Assembly: GCA_021463865.1 (NCBI GenBank)
Contig: JAJTXY010000010.1
Span: 93,143-157,142, forward strand
Source of the DNA: Anaerolineae bacterium
Lineage (GTDB): Bacteria > Chloroflexota > Anaerolineae > Aggregatilineales > J027
Length of the DNA stretch: 64,000 bases
Reading direction: 5' to 3'
Both the position numbers and the translations under genes were made by a program. Positions 1 through 8,292 of this stretch are shown here, one piece after another. The notes beneath the pieces are model-generated. The model saw only the letters and a list, made by a program, of their open reading frames with translations. It did not search any database and was not told the DNA's origin. Position 1 is the first letter of the stretch. Every line of letters begins with the position of its first letter.

Positions 1-15
1 GTTACGAACAGAGGT

Positions 16-639
16 TTAGCTTTCATCATCTTTTGACACAGTATACAGTTGATGTTCGGTCAAATAGTTCAGGACGGATTCGGGAACACGATAGCGAATC
101 GAGCGTCCTTGTTTAATTCGGGTGACAATTTCCGTTGAAGAAATCTCGATTTCGGGCGCTTCCAGAAAATAGAGTTTTTCCAATAATCCCGACAGGCGGC
201 GGGTCAACGTTGAGAGGTCTGGATAGACATCAGGGCGCTGCATCACCACCAATGTCGTCATCCGCAAAATTTCATCGGGCTGCGACCATGACAGAAAATC
301 GCGCAGGGAATCACTGCCCATTAGAAAGAATAGCTCGGCATCGGGATAATCGCGGTGAAACATAGCAATCATATCTACGGCGTAATGCGGCCCCGGACGA
401 TCCATATCTGCGCGGGAAGTCGTAAAACGTGAATTTCCATCTATCGCCAATTTCACCATTGCCAGACGATCCTCGGCGGGGGCACGCGGCAGGCCGATTT
501 TGTGTGGTGGATTGGATGCGGGTACGAAAAATACGCAGTCCAGTTCAAGGCTGTCGGCTGCGGTTTCGGCGAGAATCAAGTGTCCCAGATGGGGCGGGTT
601 GAAAGTGCCGCCAAAAATTCCGATGCGCTTATAGCTCAA
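16..639 (-). CDS. nadD: nicotinate-nucleotide adenylyltransferase
   Basis: Transfers AMP from ATP to nicotinate mononucleotide, giving deamido-NAD in cytoplasmic NAD synthesis. The nucleotidyltransferase signature GGTFNPPHLGH sits at residues 10-20 and the family ISSTEI motif lies near the C-terminus. I place the start at a TTG (637-639) because GGAAGG lies 7 bases upstream and the catalytic fold then begins directly, giving 207 residues, the usual length. An ATG at 762 would add 41 residues that look unlike the family. The gene lies downstream of the fumarase/aspartase gene on the same strand with a gap of about 170 bases. Function is secure; the start is inferred. Confidence 0.93.
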   Translation of the reverse strand: MSYKRIGIFGGTFNPPHLGHLILAETAADSLELDCVFFVPASNPPHKIGLPRAPAEDRLAMVKLAIDGNSRFTTSRADMDRPGPHYAVDMIAMFHRDYPDAELFFLMGSDSLRDFLSWSQPDEILRMTTLVVMQRPDVYPDLSTLTRRLSGLLEKLYFLEAPEIEISSTEIVTRIKQGRSIRYRVPESVLNYLTEHQLYTVSKDDES

Positions 640-812
640 GCGAATACCTTCCGTTTCGATTGCGGGATAAGTGTGCCGGGACGAATCATTTTTGTCTAAT
701 GCGCCTTGCCCACGATAGGCTGACTCAATGGGTGGAAATGAAGAAAATAAAGGATAGGCCATAACGTGCGACCTATCCCAAGCATTTGATTCTGGACATG
801 AGTGCTGAAAAA

Positions 813-2267
813 TCAGCCACCACCGCCACCGACGCCTTCAATGATGCCGCCTTCGGTCATGCGACGGGCATCGAGCGCCTTAATCGCGTCTTCGCGGGTC
901 ATGTAGCCGAGTTCGACCACCACATCCACGATGGAGCGACCTTCATACATGGCTTTCTTGGCGACTTCGGCACCCTTCAGATAACCGATAATCGGGTTGA
1001 GGGCCGTCACCAAAATGGCATTTTTGCCCAGCCACCCTTCGGCTTTTTCGGCATTGGCGGTCAGACCCACCACACATTTTTCAGTGAAGGCTTTGACGGA
1101 GCCAATGATGACGTGCATCATCTCGAACAGGTTATGGGCGATAATCGGCATCATTACGTTGAGTTCAAGCTGACCTGCTTGGCCTGCCATCATCACCGTT
1201 AAGTCATTGCCGATGACATGGAACATCGCCATATCGAGCATTTCCGCCAAGACAGGGTTGACCTTACCGGGCATGATGCTGGAGCCGGGCTGCACCGCGG
1301 GCAGTCGGATTTCATCGAGACCCGTGCTGGGGCCGCTGGAAAGCAGACGGAAATCGTTGGCGATGCGGATCAAATCTTGCGCGAGGGTACGCAACGCCCC
1401 GGAGAAAAACACCGCGTCTTGCATACTTTGCATACTCTCGAACAGGTCGTCGCTTTCTTCAAGGTCAATGCCCGTCAATTCGCCCAATTTTTTGACCATG
1501 CGGCTGTGGTATTCGACATGGGCGTTCAGGCCAGTGCCCGTCGCAGTGCCGCCAATCCCCAGACGACGCAGGCCATCGGCGGCAAGGTTGATTTTTTGAA
1601 TATTGCGCTCAATGGCTTTGGCATAGGCACCAAATTCCTGACCGAGGCGGACGGGTACGGCGTCTTGTAAATGAGTACGTCCACTCTTGACCACGCCATC
1701 AAATTCTTTGGCCTTGTCTTCGAGGGCGATTTGGAGCTTCGTCAAGACGGCCAATAATTCGTCCAAGCGCCATAGGCAGCCCAAACGAACGGCGGTAGGG
1801 ATGGTGTCGTTGGTAGATTGGGCCATGTTCACATGGTCGTTGGGGTTGACGGGCTTTTTGGGATTATCAATGGCATAGCCGATGAGTTGATTGGCGCGGT
1901 TGGAGATCACTTCATTGGTGTTCATATTTTGGCTAGTGCCCGCACCGGCTTGGAAGGGGTCTACCACAAAATGGTCATTCCATTTACCAGCAATAACTTC
2001 ATCCGCCGCCGCCATGACTGCTTTGGCGATCTCGGCTCCGCTGGTCTTTTTGCCATCTACCTCTTTGTCTTGGAATAGGCCCAAATCGAGGTTGACCTCT
2101 GCTGCCGCACGCTTGATGGTCGCCATTGACCAAATAAAGGCCGGATAGCAGCGTCCGCCTGAGACAGGGAAATTAAGCACGGCACGTTGCGTCTGTGCGC
2201 CGTATAATGCACTGGCGGGGACTTGTAGCTCGCCAAGCGAATCTTTTTCGATACGGAAGTCTGACAT
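813..2267 (-). CDS. class II fumarase/aspartase family lyase
   Basis: Either hydrates fumarate to malate or deaminates aspartate to fumarate; both enzymes share this homotetrameric cytoplasmic fold. The family signature GSSIMPGKVNP is at about residues 328-338, GRTHLQDA at 196-203. GAGTSQNMNTNEV (about 108-120) and QSTND (149-153) resemble aspartate ammonia-lyases, whereas fumarases usually read GSGTQSNMNVNEV and QSSND; GRTHLQDA is fumarase-like. I lean weakly to aspartase. The ATG at 2267 is preferred over a TTG at 2294, because AGGAG falls inside the first codons of the longer form. The protein ends in five glycines, which is unusual. Confidence 0.85.
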   Translation of the reverse strand: MSDFRIEKDSLGELQVPASALYGAQTQRAVLNFPVSGGRCYPAFIWSMATIKRAAAEVNLDLGLFQDKEVDGKKTSGAEIAKAVMAAADEVIAGKWNDHFVVDPFQAGAGTSQNMNTNEVISNRANQLIGYAIDNPKKPVNPNDHVNMAQSTNDTIPTAVRLGCLWRLDELLAVLTKLQIALEDKAKEFDGVVKSGRTHLQDAVPVRLGQEFGAYAKAIERNIQKINLAADGLRRLGIGGTATGTGLNAHVEYHSRMVKKLGELTGIDLEESDDLFESMQSMQDAVFFSGALRTLAQDLIRIANDFRLLSSGPSTGLDEIRLPAVQPGSSIMPGKVNPVLAEMLDMAMFHVIGNDLTVMMAGQAGQLELNVMMPIIAHNLFEMMHVIIGSVKAFTEKCVVGLTANAEKAEGWLGKNAILVTALNPIIGYLKGAEVAKKAMYEGRSIVDVVVELGYMTREDAIKALDARRMTEGGIIEGVGGGGG

Positions 2268-2431
2268 GGGGTAAAAGGTACTCCTGAGTTTCAAGGTCGA
2301 ATGAAAGCAATTTAATATTGGTTGGTGGTCAGTTTAACGCAGAGTTGATAACCGGACAATGACAAAAGACCCATTCTGGGATTAATATTTGATGTAAGGG
2401 GAATTCCAGCTAAACAGAAACTAAGTGCCGT

Positions 2432-3316
2432 ATGACACATCAACATCCACCATTCATGCCTGCTAAACCTGCTGCCATCTCCCGGCGGGATTTTTTGGCC
2501 TTATCCGGCTTGGGGGTTGCCGGAGCGTTGGCTTGTGCCGGAATAACTGCCATTGGGTTTTCAGTGGTCAATGAGGAAACGCCCAATCCCACCGCAATCC
2601 TACCCACTCGCACACCTGACCCCGCACGTTTGGCGCGATTCAAGCAGGTTGATCGCCCTCCGATTATCCCTCGTGAAGAATGGGGAGCACGGGCTGTTAA
2701 TCATGAGGCCGAAGAAGAATTTGGATTTTATTCGTTAGATAATCCCGAAGGTTGGCGCGAATATGACGTTGATTTGCGAGAAGCCTATCAAACCGTTGTG
2801 ATTCATCACTCATCGCTGTATGAGATGGATGACGACACTACGATACACGAGATTCAAAACTTGCATCTGGATGAGCGCGGATGGGCCGATATTGCCTATC
2901 ATTTTGGGGTGGGATTGACAGGTAAGGTTTACGAAGGGCGCAAGATGTCGGCACGGGGCACCCACACCGAATTGCATAATACGGGTAGTTTGGGAATCTG
3001 TCTATTTGGGAATTTTGAAGAAATATCACCGACCCAAACGCAACTAGACAATACACAGGCATTGGTCAATTGGTTGGCAATTCGGTTAAGTCTCACCCAC
3101 TTGGCGGCCCATCGGGAGTTTAATGATACAACGGTATGCCCCGGCGCAAATCTCTATCCGGTGTTAGACAAAATGGCAGAACGAGCATTCTTGCAGCGGG
3201 GGACAGGAGGGTATGTGTCGCCACCGGAGCAAGTGATGACTCCCAGCCCCGATGCGACTAACCTGTCCTATGAAATTGGCAAATGTGATTGCTGTTGCAG
3301 CCGAAACACCTTCTAA
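2432..3316 (+). CDS. exported N-acetylmuramoyl-L-alanine amidase (PGRP/amidase_2)
   Basis: Predicted zinc amidase that cuts the bond between muramic acid and the first L-alanine of peptidoglycan. The N-terminus has a Tat-type signal (SRRDFLALSG followed by a hydrophobic stretch, about residues 18-45). The mature part starts with the PGRP-typical PREEWGAR; zinc ligands are likely the histidines in VVIHHSS and AAHREFND and the cysteine in TVCPG. The C-terminus is Cys-rich (CDCCCS), which may crosslink or bind metal. It is divergent from the fumarase/aspartase gene. Whether it remodels the cell's own wall or attacks neighbours cannot be told from sequence. Confidence 0.85.
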   Translation: MTHQHPPFMPAKPAAISRRDFLALSGLGVAGALACAGITAIGFSVVNEETPNPTAILPTRTPDPARLARFKQVDRPPIIPREEWGARAVNHEAEEEFGFYSLDNPEGWREYDVDLREAYQTVVIHHSSLYEMDDDTTIHEIQNLHLDERGWADIAYHFGVGLTGKVYEGRKMSARGTHTELHNTGSLGICLFGNFEEISPTQTQLDNTQALVNWLAIRLSLTHLAAHREFNDTTVCPGANLYPVLDKMAERAFLQRGTGGYVSPPEQVMTPSPDATNLSYEIGKCDCCCSRNTF

Positions 3317-3354
3317 AATATTGGCGGATGACACTATCGCATTTAGCCTGACGG

Positions 3355-3360
3355 TATAAT
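3355..3360 (+). promoter_or_regulatory. candidate -10 element for the GbsR-like/obg pair
   Basis: A perfect TATAAT lies 42 bases before the ATG of the GbsR-like gene. No good -35 box is seen at 16-18 bases upstream, so this is only a candidate. Confidence 0.3.
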
Positions 3361-3402
3361 ATGATTATTTCCAAAGTGGTGTGTGGCAAGGATTATCATT
3401 AG

Positions 3403-3975
3403 ATGAGTGATGTAACCAATCAAGGCATAAATTTGGATCAGACACTACAGGCGGTCAATGATAGTATGTTGGAGGGCTTGGGCCAATTGGCCGATTATTT
3501 TGGCTATAACAAGGTCATGGGCCAACTCTATGGTGCACTGCTGTTAAGTCCGGGTCCGCTGAGTCTGGACGATTTGGTGGAGCATCTGGGTAAAAGCAAA
3601 GCCAGCATCAGCATGAATATCCGCACGTTGGAAAACATGGGGATTGTGCGCGAGGTATGGGTGCGCGAGACCCGTAAGAAATATTATGAGGCCGAAAGTG
3701 ATTTATGGCAGGTTATCCAAAATGTCATCGGCAGCCGCGAAATTCGTGATATTGACCGTGCCTTGAGTGTGTTAGAGACTAGCATCAACCAACTGCGCGA
3801 AAAAATGCCGACGATGGATGCCGATTTGAAAAAAACCGCCACGCATTATGTTACGCAGATAGATCAACTGTCGGATTTTTTTAAGTTAGCCCGCTACCTG
3901 TTGACGAGTATTTTGCAGCAGGGGCGTGATTTTGATATGAACGGGATCATGGATGGTCCCGATAGCGAGAAATAG
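3403..3975 (+). CDS. GbsR/MarR-type winged-helix transcriptional regulator
   Basis: DNA-binding regulator of the GbsR branch of the MarR superfamily. A winged helix is visible from about residue 45 to 115: LYGALLLSPGPLSLDDLVEH, then a recognition helix with SKASISMNIRTLENMGIV, then a basic wing with RETRKKYY. The C-terminal half is helical and probably dimerises. The relatives sense choline or control osmolyte genes, but none of those genes is nearby. Ten bases separate its stop from the obg ATG, so the two are probably cotranscribed. Target genes are unknown. Confidence 0.82.
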   Translation: MSDVTNQGINLDQTLQAVNDSMLEGLGQLADYFGYNKVMGQLYGALLLSPGPLSLDDLVEHLGKSKASISMNIRTLENMGIVREVWVRETRKKYYEAESDLWQVIQNVIGSREIRDIDRALSVLETSINQLREKMPTMDADLKKTATHYVTQIDQLSDFFKLARYLLTSILQQGRDFDMNGIMDGPDSEK

Positions 3976-3985
3976 CGAGATAAGC

Positions 3986-5332
3986 ATGACACAGCAGTTT
4001 TTGGATGAAGCCCGCGTATTTGTCAAAAGCGGCGACGGTGGGGATGGACGGATTAGTTTTCGGCGGGAGAAATTTGCCCCGCGTGGTGGCCCGGATGGAG
4101 GAGATGGGGGACATGGCGGAAATGTCATTTTGGTTGCCAATCCCAAAATTAATACGCTCCAGTCGCTCGCCAATAAGGTTCACTTTCGGGCAGAATCGGG
4201 TGTGGCAGGTGGGATCGCACTGCGAACGGGAGCAACCGCCGCCGATTTAGAAATTGAAGTGCCTGTCGGGACAATTGTCCGGGATGATGACGGCAACTTC
4301 ATCGCTGACTTAACCAGACCTGCCCAGCGCGTGATTGTTGCCAAAGGTGGACGCGGGGGTAAGGGCAACACCAAATTTAAGAGCAGCACCAATCAAGCCC
4401 CGCGTGTGGCCGAAAAAGGCGAACCGGGGGAGGAAAAGTGGCTCAATCTTGAATTGAAACTGATGGCGGACGTGGGCATTGTTGGCGTACCCAACGCGGG
4501 CAAGAGCACTCTACTGTCGGTTATCTCTAATGCCAAACCAAAGGTTGCCGATTATCCCTTCACCACCCTGATTCCTAATCTGGGCATGGTTCGCCTCGAT
4601 TATCGGGATATGGTGGTCGCCGACATCCCCGGTCTGGTTGAAGGGGCGAGTCAGGGAGTAGGCTTGGGGCACGATTTCTTAAAGCACATTCAGCGTACCC
4701 GTGTCCTCATTCATATGCTGGATGGGGCAGGTGCAAACCCATTGGCAGACTATCACCAGATTAACACTGAATTGGCGCTGTTCGATGAGAAGTTGTTGAA
4801 GAGGCCAACGGTGGTGGTCATCAACAAAATGGACTTGCCGGAAGCCCAAGCCGCTTGGCCCAAATTGCAGACCGAACTTCGCAAACTGGGTCGTGAACCG
4901 ATGGCACTATCCGCTGCAACACAACAAGGGACTCGTGAATTGATTTATAAGGCCTTCGAGATGTTGGACAGCCTGCCTGATGAAACTGAGACTCCTATAC
5001 AAGAAGCCGAAGAAGTGCGGGTGTATCGTCTGGTAGAGGATGAATTGGCCTTTAAGATTTCGCGCCGCATGGATGGCAGTTTCCAAGTATCTGGTAAACG
5101 CATCGAACGGGCGGCTCAAATGACCTATTGGGATTATGACGAAGCGTTGATGCGCTTCCAAAAAATCCTAGAGGCGATGGGTGTCTCCGAAGCACTAGAG
5201 AAAGCAGGCGTGAAGCCGGGTGATACGGTGTACATTGGCGAAATGGAACTCGAATGGGGTGATGAGTCCTATGGTGATGAAGAACCAGAAGACGAGGTTG
5301 ATGATTTGGATGAGAACGACAGCGAAGATTAG
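3986..5332 (+). CDS. obg: GTPase Obg (CgtA), ribosome assembly
   Basis: Essential GTPase that acts in 50S subunit maturation and stress signalling. Domains in order: the glycine-rich Obg fold (about 1-158), the G domain with P-loop GVPNAGKST (167-175), G3 DIPGLVEG, G4 NKMD and G5 SAAT, then a C-terminal OCT domain and a strongly acidic tail. The chosen ATG lies 10 bases after the upstream stop; a longer reading from 3953 would overlap that gene and add non-conserved residues. 448 residues is normal for Obg with an OCT domain. Its stop overlaps by 4 bases the stop of a convergent small membrane-protein gene. Confidence 0.96.
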   Translation: MTQQFLDEARVFVKSGDGGDGRISFRREKFAPRGGPDGGDGGHGGNVILVANPKINTLQSLANKVHFRAESGVAGGIALRTGATAADLEIEVPVGTIVRDDDGNFIADLTRPAQRVIVAKGGRGGKGNTKFKSSTNQAPRVAEKGEPGEEKWLNLELKLMADVGIVGVPNAGKSTLLSVISNAKPKVADYPFTTLIPNLGMVRLDYRDMVVADIPGLVEGASQGVGLGHDFLKHIQRTRVLIHMLDGAGANPLADYHQINTELALFDEKLLKRPTVVVINKMDLPEAQAAWPKLQTELRKLGREPMALSAATQQGTRELIYKAFEMLDSLPDETETPIQEAEEVRVYRLVEDELAFKISRRMDGSFQVSGKRIERAAQMTYWDYDEALMRFQKILEAMGVSEALEKAGVKPGDTVYIGEMELEWGDESYGDEEPEDEVDDLDENDSED

Positions 5333-5622
5333 TTCTTCAATTCAAAGCCCCGCCTGAATTCAAGCTGCATAATGCGCGTCACGGCAAGCATCGTAAGGAA
5401 AACCAAGAAGGTTGGCAGGAAGTAGGCCCACTGCGCTTGACTGACAACTGTTATGAGCATTAGGCTACCTATCCCTGCTGATTTGAATAAGAGTGCCCCT
5501 CCGACGGCGCGGGTCGTGCGTTGGCGTGGGGGCGTTTGCGTATCAAGCAAAATGACCAAGATGCCATAACATGGTGGAGTGATGACCAACAGGATTAGGG
5601 CAAGTGCGATGAGGGTGGGCAT
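5329..5622 (-). CDS. small membrane protein, unknown function
   Basis: A 97-residue protein with about three hydrophobic segments (roughly 3-25, 40-62 and 66-85) and a basic loop (PPRQRTTR) between the first two. GGGGAG at 5631-5636 lies 8 bases before the ATG, which supports it as a real gene. It is downstream of and in the same direction as the metal ATPase gene (49-base gap), so it could be cotranscribed. I do not recognise a family. Confidence 0.6.
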   Translation of the reverse strand: MPTLIALALILLVITPPCYGILVILLDTQTPPRQRTTRAVGGALLFKSAGIGSLMLITVVSQAQWAYFLPTFLVFLTMLAVTRIMQLEFRRGFELKN

Positions 5623-5671
5623 GGATGTTTCTCCCCAAAGAACGATGGCTGTCCACCCTCATTATAATCCG

Positions 5672-7660
5672 TTACTCTGGTCGGAAGGCTAACAATCGTA
5701 AGCCATTCAGCACCACAATGACGGTACTGCCTTCGTGACCCACCACGCCTAACGGTAAAGGCAGTTGGACAAAGGGCAGTAGAGCGCTAATCACCAGCAC
5801 GACAATTACCGACATACTGAATATGAGATTCTGAATTACGATTCGTCTGGCCCGCTTACTAAGGGCAATCGCATATGGGATTTTCGAGAGGTCGCTGGAC
5901 ATAAGCACGACATCGGCAGTTTCCAACGCGACATCCGTGCCCGCCGCCCCCATCGCAATACCGAGCGAGGCGGTTGCTAGGGCGGGAGCATCGTTCACAC
6001 CATCACCGACCATTGCCACCGGGCCATATTCGGCGGCGAGTTCATTGAGAACCGTTACCTTGTCCTCTGGCATCAAATTGGCGTAGGGGGCATCAATTCC
6101 GGTACTTCCCGCGATGGCCGCCGCAACTTGAGGATTATCCCCGGTCAACATGGCGATTTTCTGAATGCCGACATGGTGTAGGGCTTCTAGGGCACGTTTG
6201 GCTTCGGGGCGAGGGGTGTCGGCAATGGCGACAATGCCTAACCAATGCTCCGGTTGTTGATACACAAGGAGAGCGGTCTTGCCGTTTTGATAAAATCCCT
6301 CTTGCTGCTGGCGGATGGAATCGGGAATAACAATGTCGCCTTCATCAAAGAGACGCTCTGAGCCGATGAGCAGGTCTTTGCCGTCAATGGTGGCGCGGAT
6401 ACCCCGACCCGGCACGGCTTCGAAAATCTCCGGTTCGACCAGTGACAGTTGGCGCTCATTGGCGGCCTTGACCACCGCATTGGCAAGTGGGTGCTCCGAG
6501 CGGGCTTCAGCCGAGGCGGTCAATTTTAGGAGTTCGTTTTCGGACAGGCCGTCAAGCACCACAATATCGGTCACTATGGGTTTGCCAGTGGTAATCGTGC
6601 CGGTTTTGTCAAACGCGACGACTTTAATTAGGGCCATGCTTTCCAGATGTGCCCCACCTTTAAACAAGACTCCATGTCGTGCTCCATTCGCAATGGCCGA
6701 GAGGATGCTGGCAGGGGTGCTGATGACCAACGCACAGGGCGAGGCGACCACCATCACAACCATTGCTCGATAGAAATTGTCATTAAAATCCACACTCGTG
6801 AGCAGGGGTGGCAGGAAAATCAGTAGGATGGTCATGCCGATGACAACCATCGCGTAATATTGTTCAAATTTGTCGAGAGCCGTCTGGGTATTGGCTTTAT
6901 TGGCCTGCGCGTTTTCGACCATCTGAATAATGCGTGAAAGGGTACTTTCGGATGAGAGGCGGGTAACTTCAACATCTAATGCTCCATTTTCGTTGATGGT
7001 TCCGGCAAAAACTTCATCCCCAACTTGTTTGAGAACGGGTACAGATTCCCCGGTGATGCTGGCCTGATTCACACTGGCTGAACCACGAATTACGCGACCA
7101 TCTACCGGAATACGCGCCCCCGGCTGTAAAATGACCACATCGCCGTGCCGCAGTTCCTCAACGGGCACTTCAACTAAACGGTCATCACGTCGAATAGTCG
7201 CGGTATCAGGTCGGAGATCAAGCAGGCTCTGGATAGCTTTGCGGCTACGACCCATCGCGTAGTCTTGCAGGACATTCGAAAGACTAAACAGAAACAGCAG
7301 AATCGCGCCCTCATGCCATTGATCTACTAATGCCGCGCCAGCCGCTGCCAGTACCATCAAGAGGTCAACGTTGATTTCTTTATGCAACAGACTCTGGAAT
7401 CCAGCCTGCACACCAAAATAGCCACCTGCCAAATAACTAATGACATTGGCGGAAAGGACTGTCCATGCAGGCAGGTCAAGTTGTTCAAACGCCATGCTGG
7501 TTACGATGGCAAGAGCCGTGATGACCACAAGGACTGGTTCAATATTGGCGATAAGCCGCGTGAAATGACTTTGCGGGGGGGTATGTGTTTTGGGAATGGC
7601 CTTTTCAATCGGCTCGACCCTTTCAGCAGGGGCACTGGTTTGGAGGGTAGATTGAGCCAT
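5672..7660 (-). CDS. P1B-4-type heavy-metal translocating ATPase (CtpD/CoaT/PfeT-like)
   Basis: Membrane pump that exports a transition metal using ATP. Visible: actuator loop TGES (203-206), SPC metal site (307-309), phosphorylated Asp351 in DKTGTITTGKP, hinge GDGVND, and HEGSTV near 642 in the last membrane helix. SPC plus HEGxT marks subtype P1B-4, whose studied members move Co2+, Fe2+ or Zn2+; as is usual for that group there is no N-terminal HMA or CxxC domain. The start ATG at 7660 follows AAAGGA; an upstream in-frame ATG (7690) has no such site. A palindrome upstream suggests metal-dependent control. The exact metal cannot be read from sequence. Confidence 0.9.
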   Translation of the reverse strand: MAQSTLQTSAPAERVEPIEKAIPKTHTPPQSHFTRLIANIEPVLVVITALAIVTSMAFEQLDLPAWTVLSANVISYLAGGYFGVQAGFQSLLHKEINVDLLMVLAAAGAALVDQWHEGAILLFLFSLSNVLQDYAMGRSRKAIQSLLDLRPDTATIRRDDRLVEVPVEELRHGDVVILQPGARIPVDGRVIRGSASVNQASITGESVPVLKQVGDEVFAGTINENGALDVEVTRLSSESTLSRIIQMVENAQANKANTQTALDKFEQYYAMVVIGMTILLIFLPPLLTSVDFNDNFYRAMVVMVVASPCALVISTPASILSAIANGARHGVLFKGGAHLESMALIKVVAFDKTGTITTGKPIVTDIVVLDGLSENELLKLTASAEARSEHPLANAVVKAANERQLSLVEPEIFEAVPGRGIRATIDGKDLLIGSERLFDEGDIVIPDSIRQQQEGFYQNGKTALLVYQQPEHWLGIVAIADTPRPEAKRALEALHHVGIQKIAMLTGDNPQVAAAIAGSTGIDAPYANLMPEDKVTVLNELAAEYGPVAMVGDGVNDAPALATASLGIAMGAAGTDVALETADVVLMSSDLSKIPYAIALSKRARRIVIQNLIFSMSVIVVLVISALLPFVQLPLPLGVVGHEGSTVIVVLNGLRLLAFRPE

Positions 7661-7697
7661 TGGGATTCCTTTCCATGCGGTAGCGTCCATATTATCG

Positions 7698-7724
7698 GTG
7701 AAATTTAACTGTGGTTAAATTCAC
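7698..7724. promoter_or_regulatory. operator-like palindrome between metal ATPase and JAMM gene
   Basis: GTGAAATTTAAC (7698-7709), TGTG spacer, GTTAAATTCAC (7714-7724): an inverted repeat with one extra A in the left arm and a perfect TTTAAC/GTTAAA core. It covers the spacer and -35 position of a possible minus-strand promoter for the ATPase (TTTAAC 7714-7719, GATAAT 7691-7696, 17-base spacing) and touches a weak -35 (TTCACA 7720-7725) of a plus-strand promoter with TATAAT at 7745-7750. The AT-rich palindrome resembles sites of DtxR/MntR-type or other dimeric metal sensors. The repeat is seen; the regulator is inferred. Confidence 0.5.
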
Positions 7725-7808
7725 ATTTTACTTGTGTAATCTATTATAATGTATGCCTATAAAAATTCCATCAGTTTATGTTGAGAAGCGCCTAAAAGTC
7801 TGAAGACA

Positions 7809-8270
7809 ATGGCGAAGTTCTATATCAATCTAGGTGTCTATACAGAAATCTGCGGCCATGCGGCTAGTCAATCAGGCGCTGAAGTATGCGGACTCATTGG
7901 GGGGCGCTGGAAGCCATTTGACAGGGCTGCTTTTGGTGAACAGGTGGTTTCCATTCCCAATATCGCTGCCCAACCAGAGGTAACTTTCTTGATGGAGCCA
8001 CGCGCCCAAATTCAGGCGATGACCCGTTTTGCCAAAGCGGGCCTCGATACCATTGGCATCTTCCACAGCCACCCACAGGGAATGGATCGGCCTTCGGAGA
8101 CGGATATTAGAGAATGCGCCTATCCTGATGTCGTTTTTTTGATTGTATGCCCCGCCATCTACGCCGAGTGGACAGCCGAGCGACCCCCGACTATCAATGG
8201 GATGGTCGTGACCGCATGGCGCATCAAGAGTGGGGAAGCAACCGCAGTGACGATCGTGGTGAGTGAGTAG
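7809..8270 (+). CDS. JAMM/MPN+ metallopeptidase
   Basis: Predicted zinc isopeptidase. All JAMM residues are present: Glu25 in GAEVCGLIGG, and HSHP with His86 and His88, then Ser96 and Asp99 in PSETD. Bacterial relatives (such as mycobacterial Mec) cut ubiquitin-like sulfur-carrier proteins after a terminal Gly-Gly. No ThiS/MoaD-like carrier, ThiF-type activating enzyme or cysteine synthase gene is near, so the substrate is unknown. The gene is divergent from the metal ATPase and shares its short intergenic region. 153 residues is a normal stand-alone length. Confidence 0.88.
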   Translation: MAKFYINLGVYTEICGHAASQSGAEVCGLIGGRWKPFDRAAFGEQVVSIPNIAAQPEVTFLMEPRAQIQAMTRFAKAGLDTIGIFHSHPQGMDRPSETDIRECAYPDVVFLIVCPAIYAEWTAERPPTINGMVVTAWRIKSGEATAVTIVVSE

Positions 8271-8288
8271 GGGGCAAATTTACCCCCT
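8269..8288. terminator. GC-rich hairpin between convergent genes
   Basis: AGGGGG (8269-8274) pairs with CCCCCT (8283-8288) around an 8-base loop. It starts within the stop codon of the JAMM gene and lies 5 bases before the convergent binding-protein gene. There is no T-run, so termination is only suggested. Confidence 0.4.
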
Positions 8289-8292
8289 CTAG

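Noticed and set aside
786..2148. Several plus-strand open frames opposite the fumarase/aspartase gene
   Set aside because: They are antisense shadows without ribosome sites or recognisable domains.
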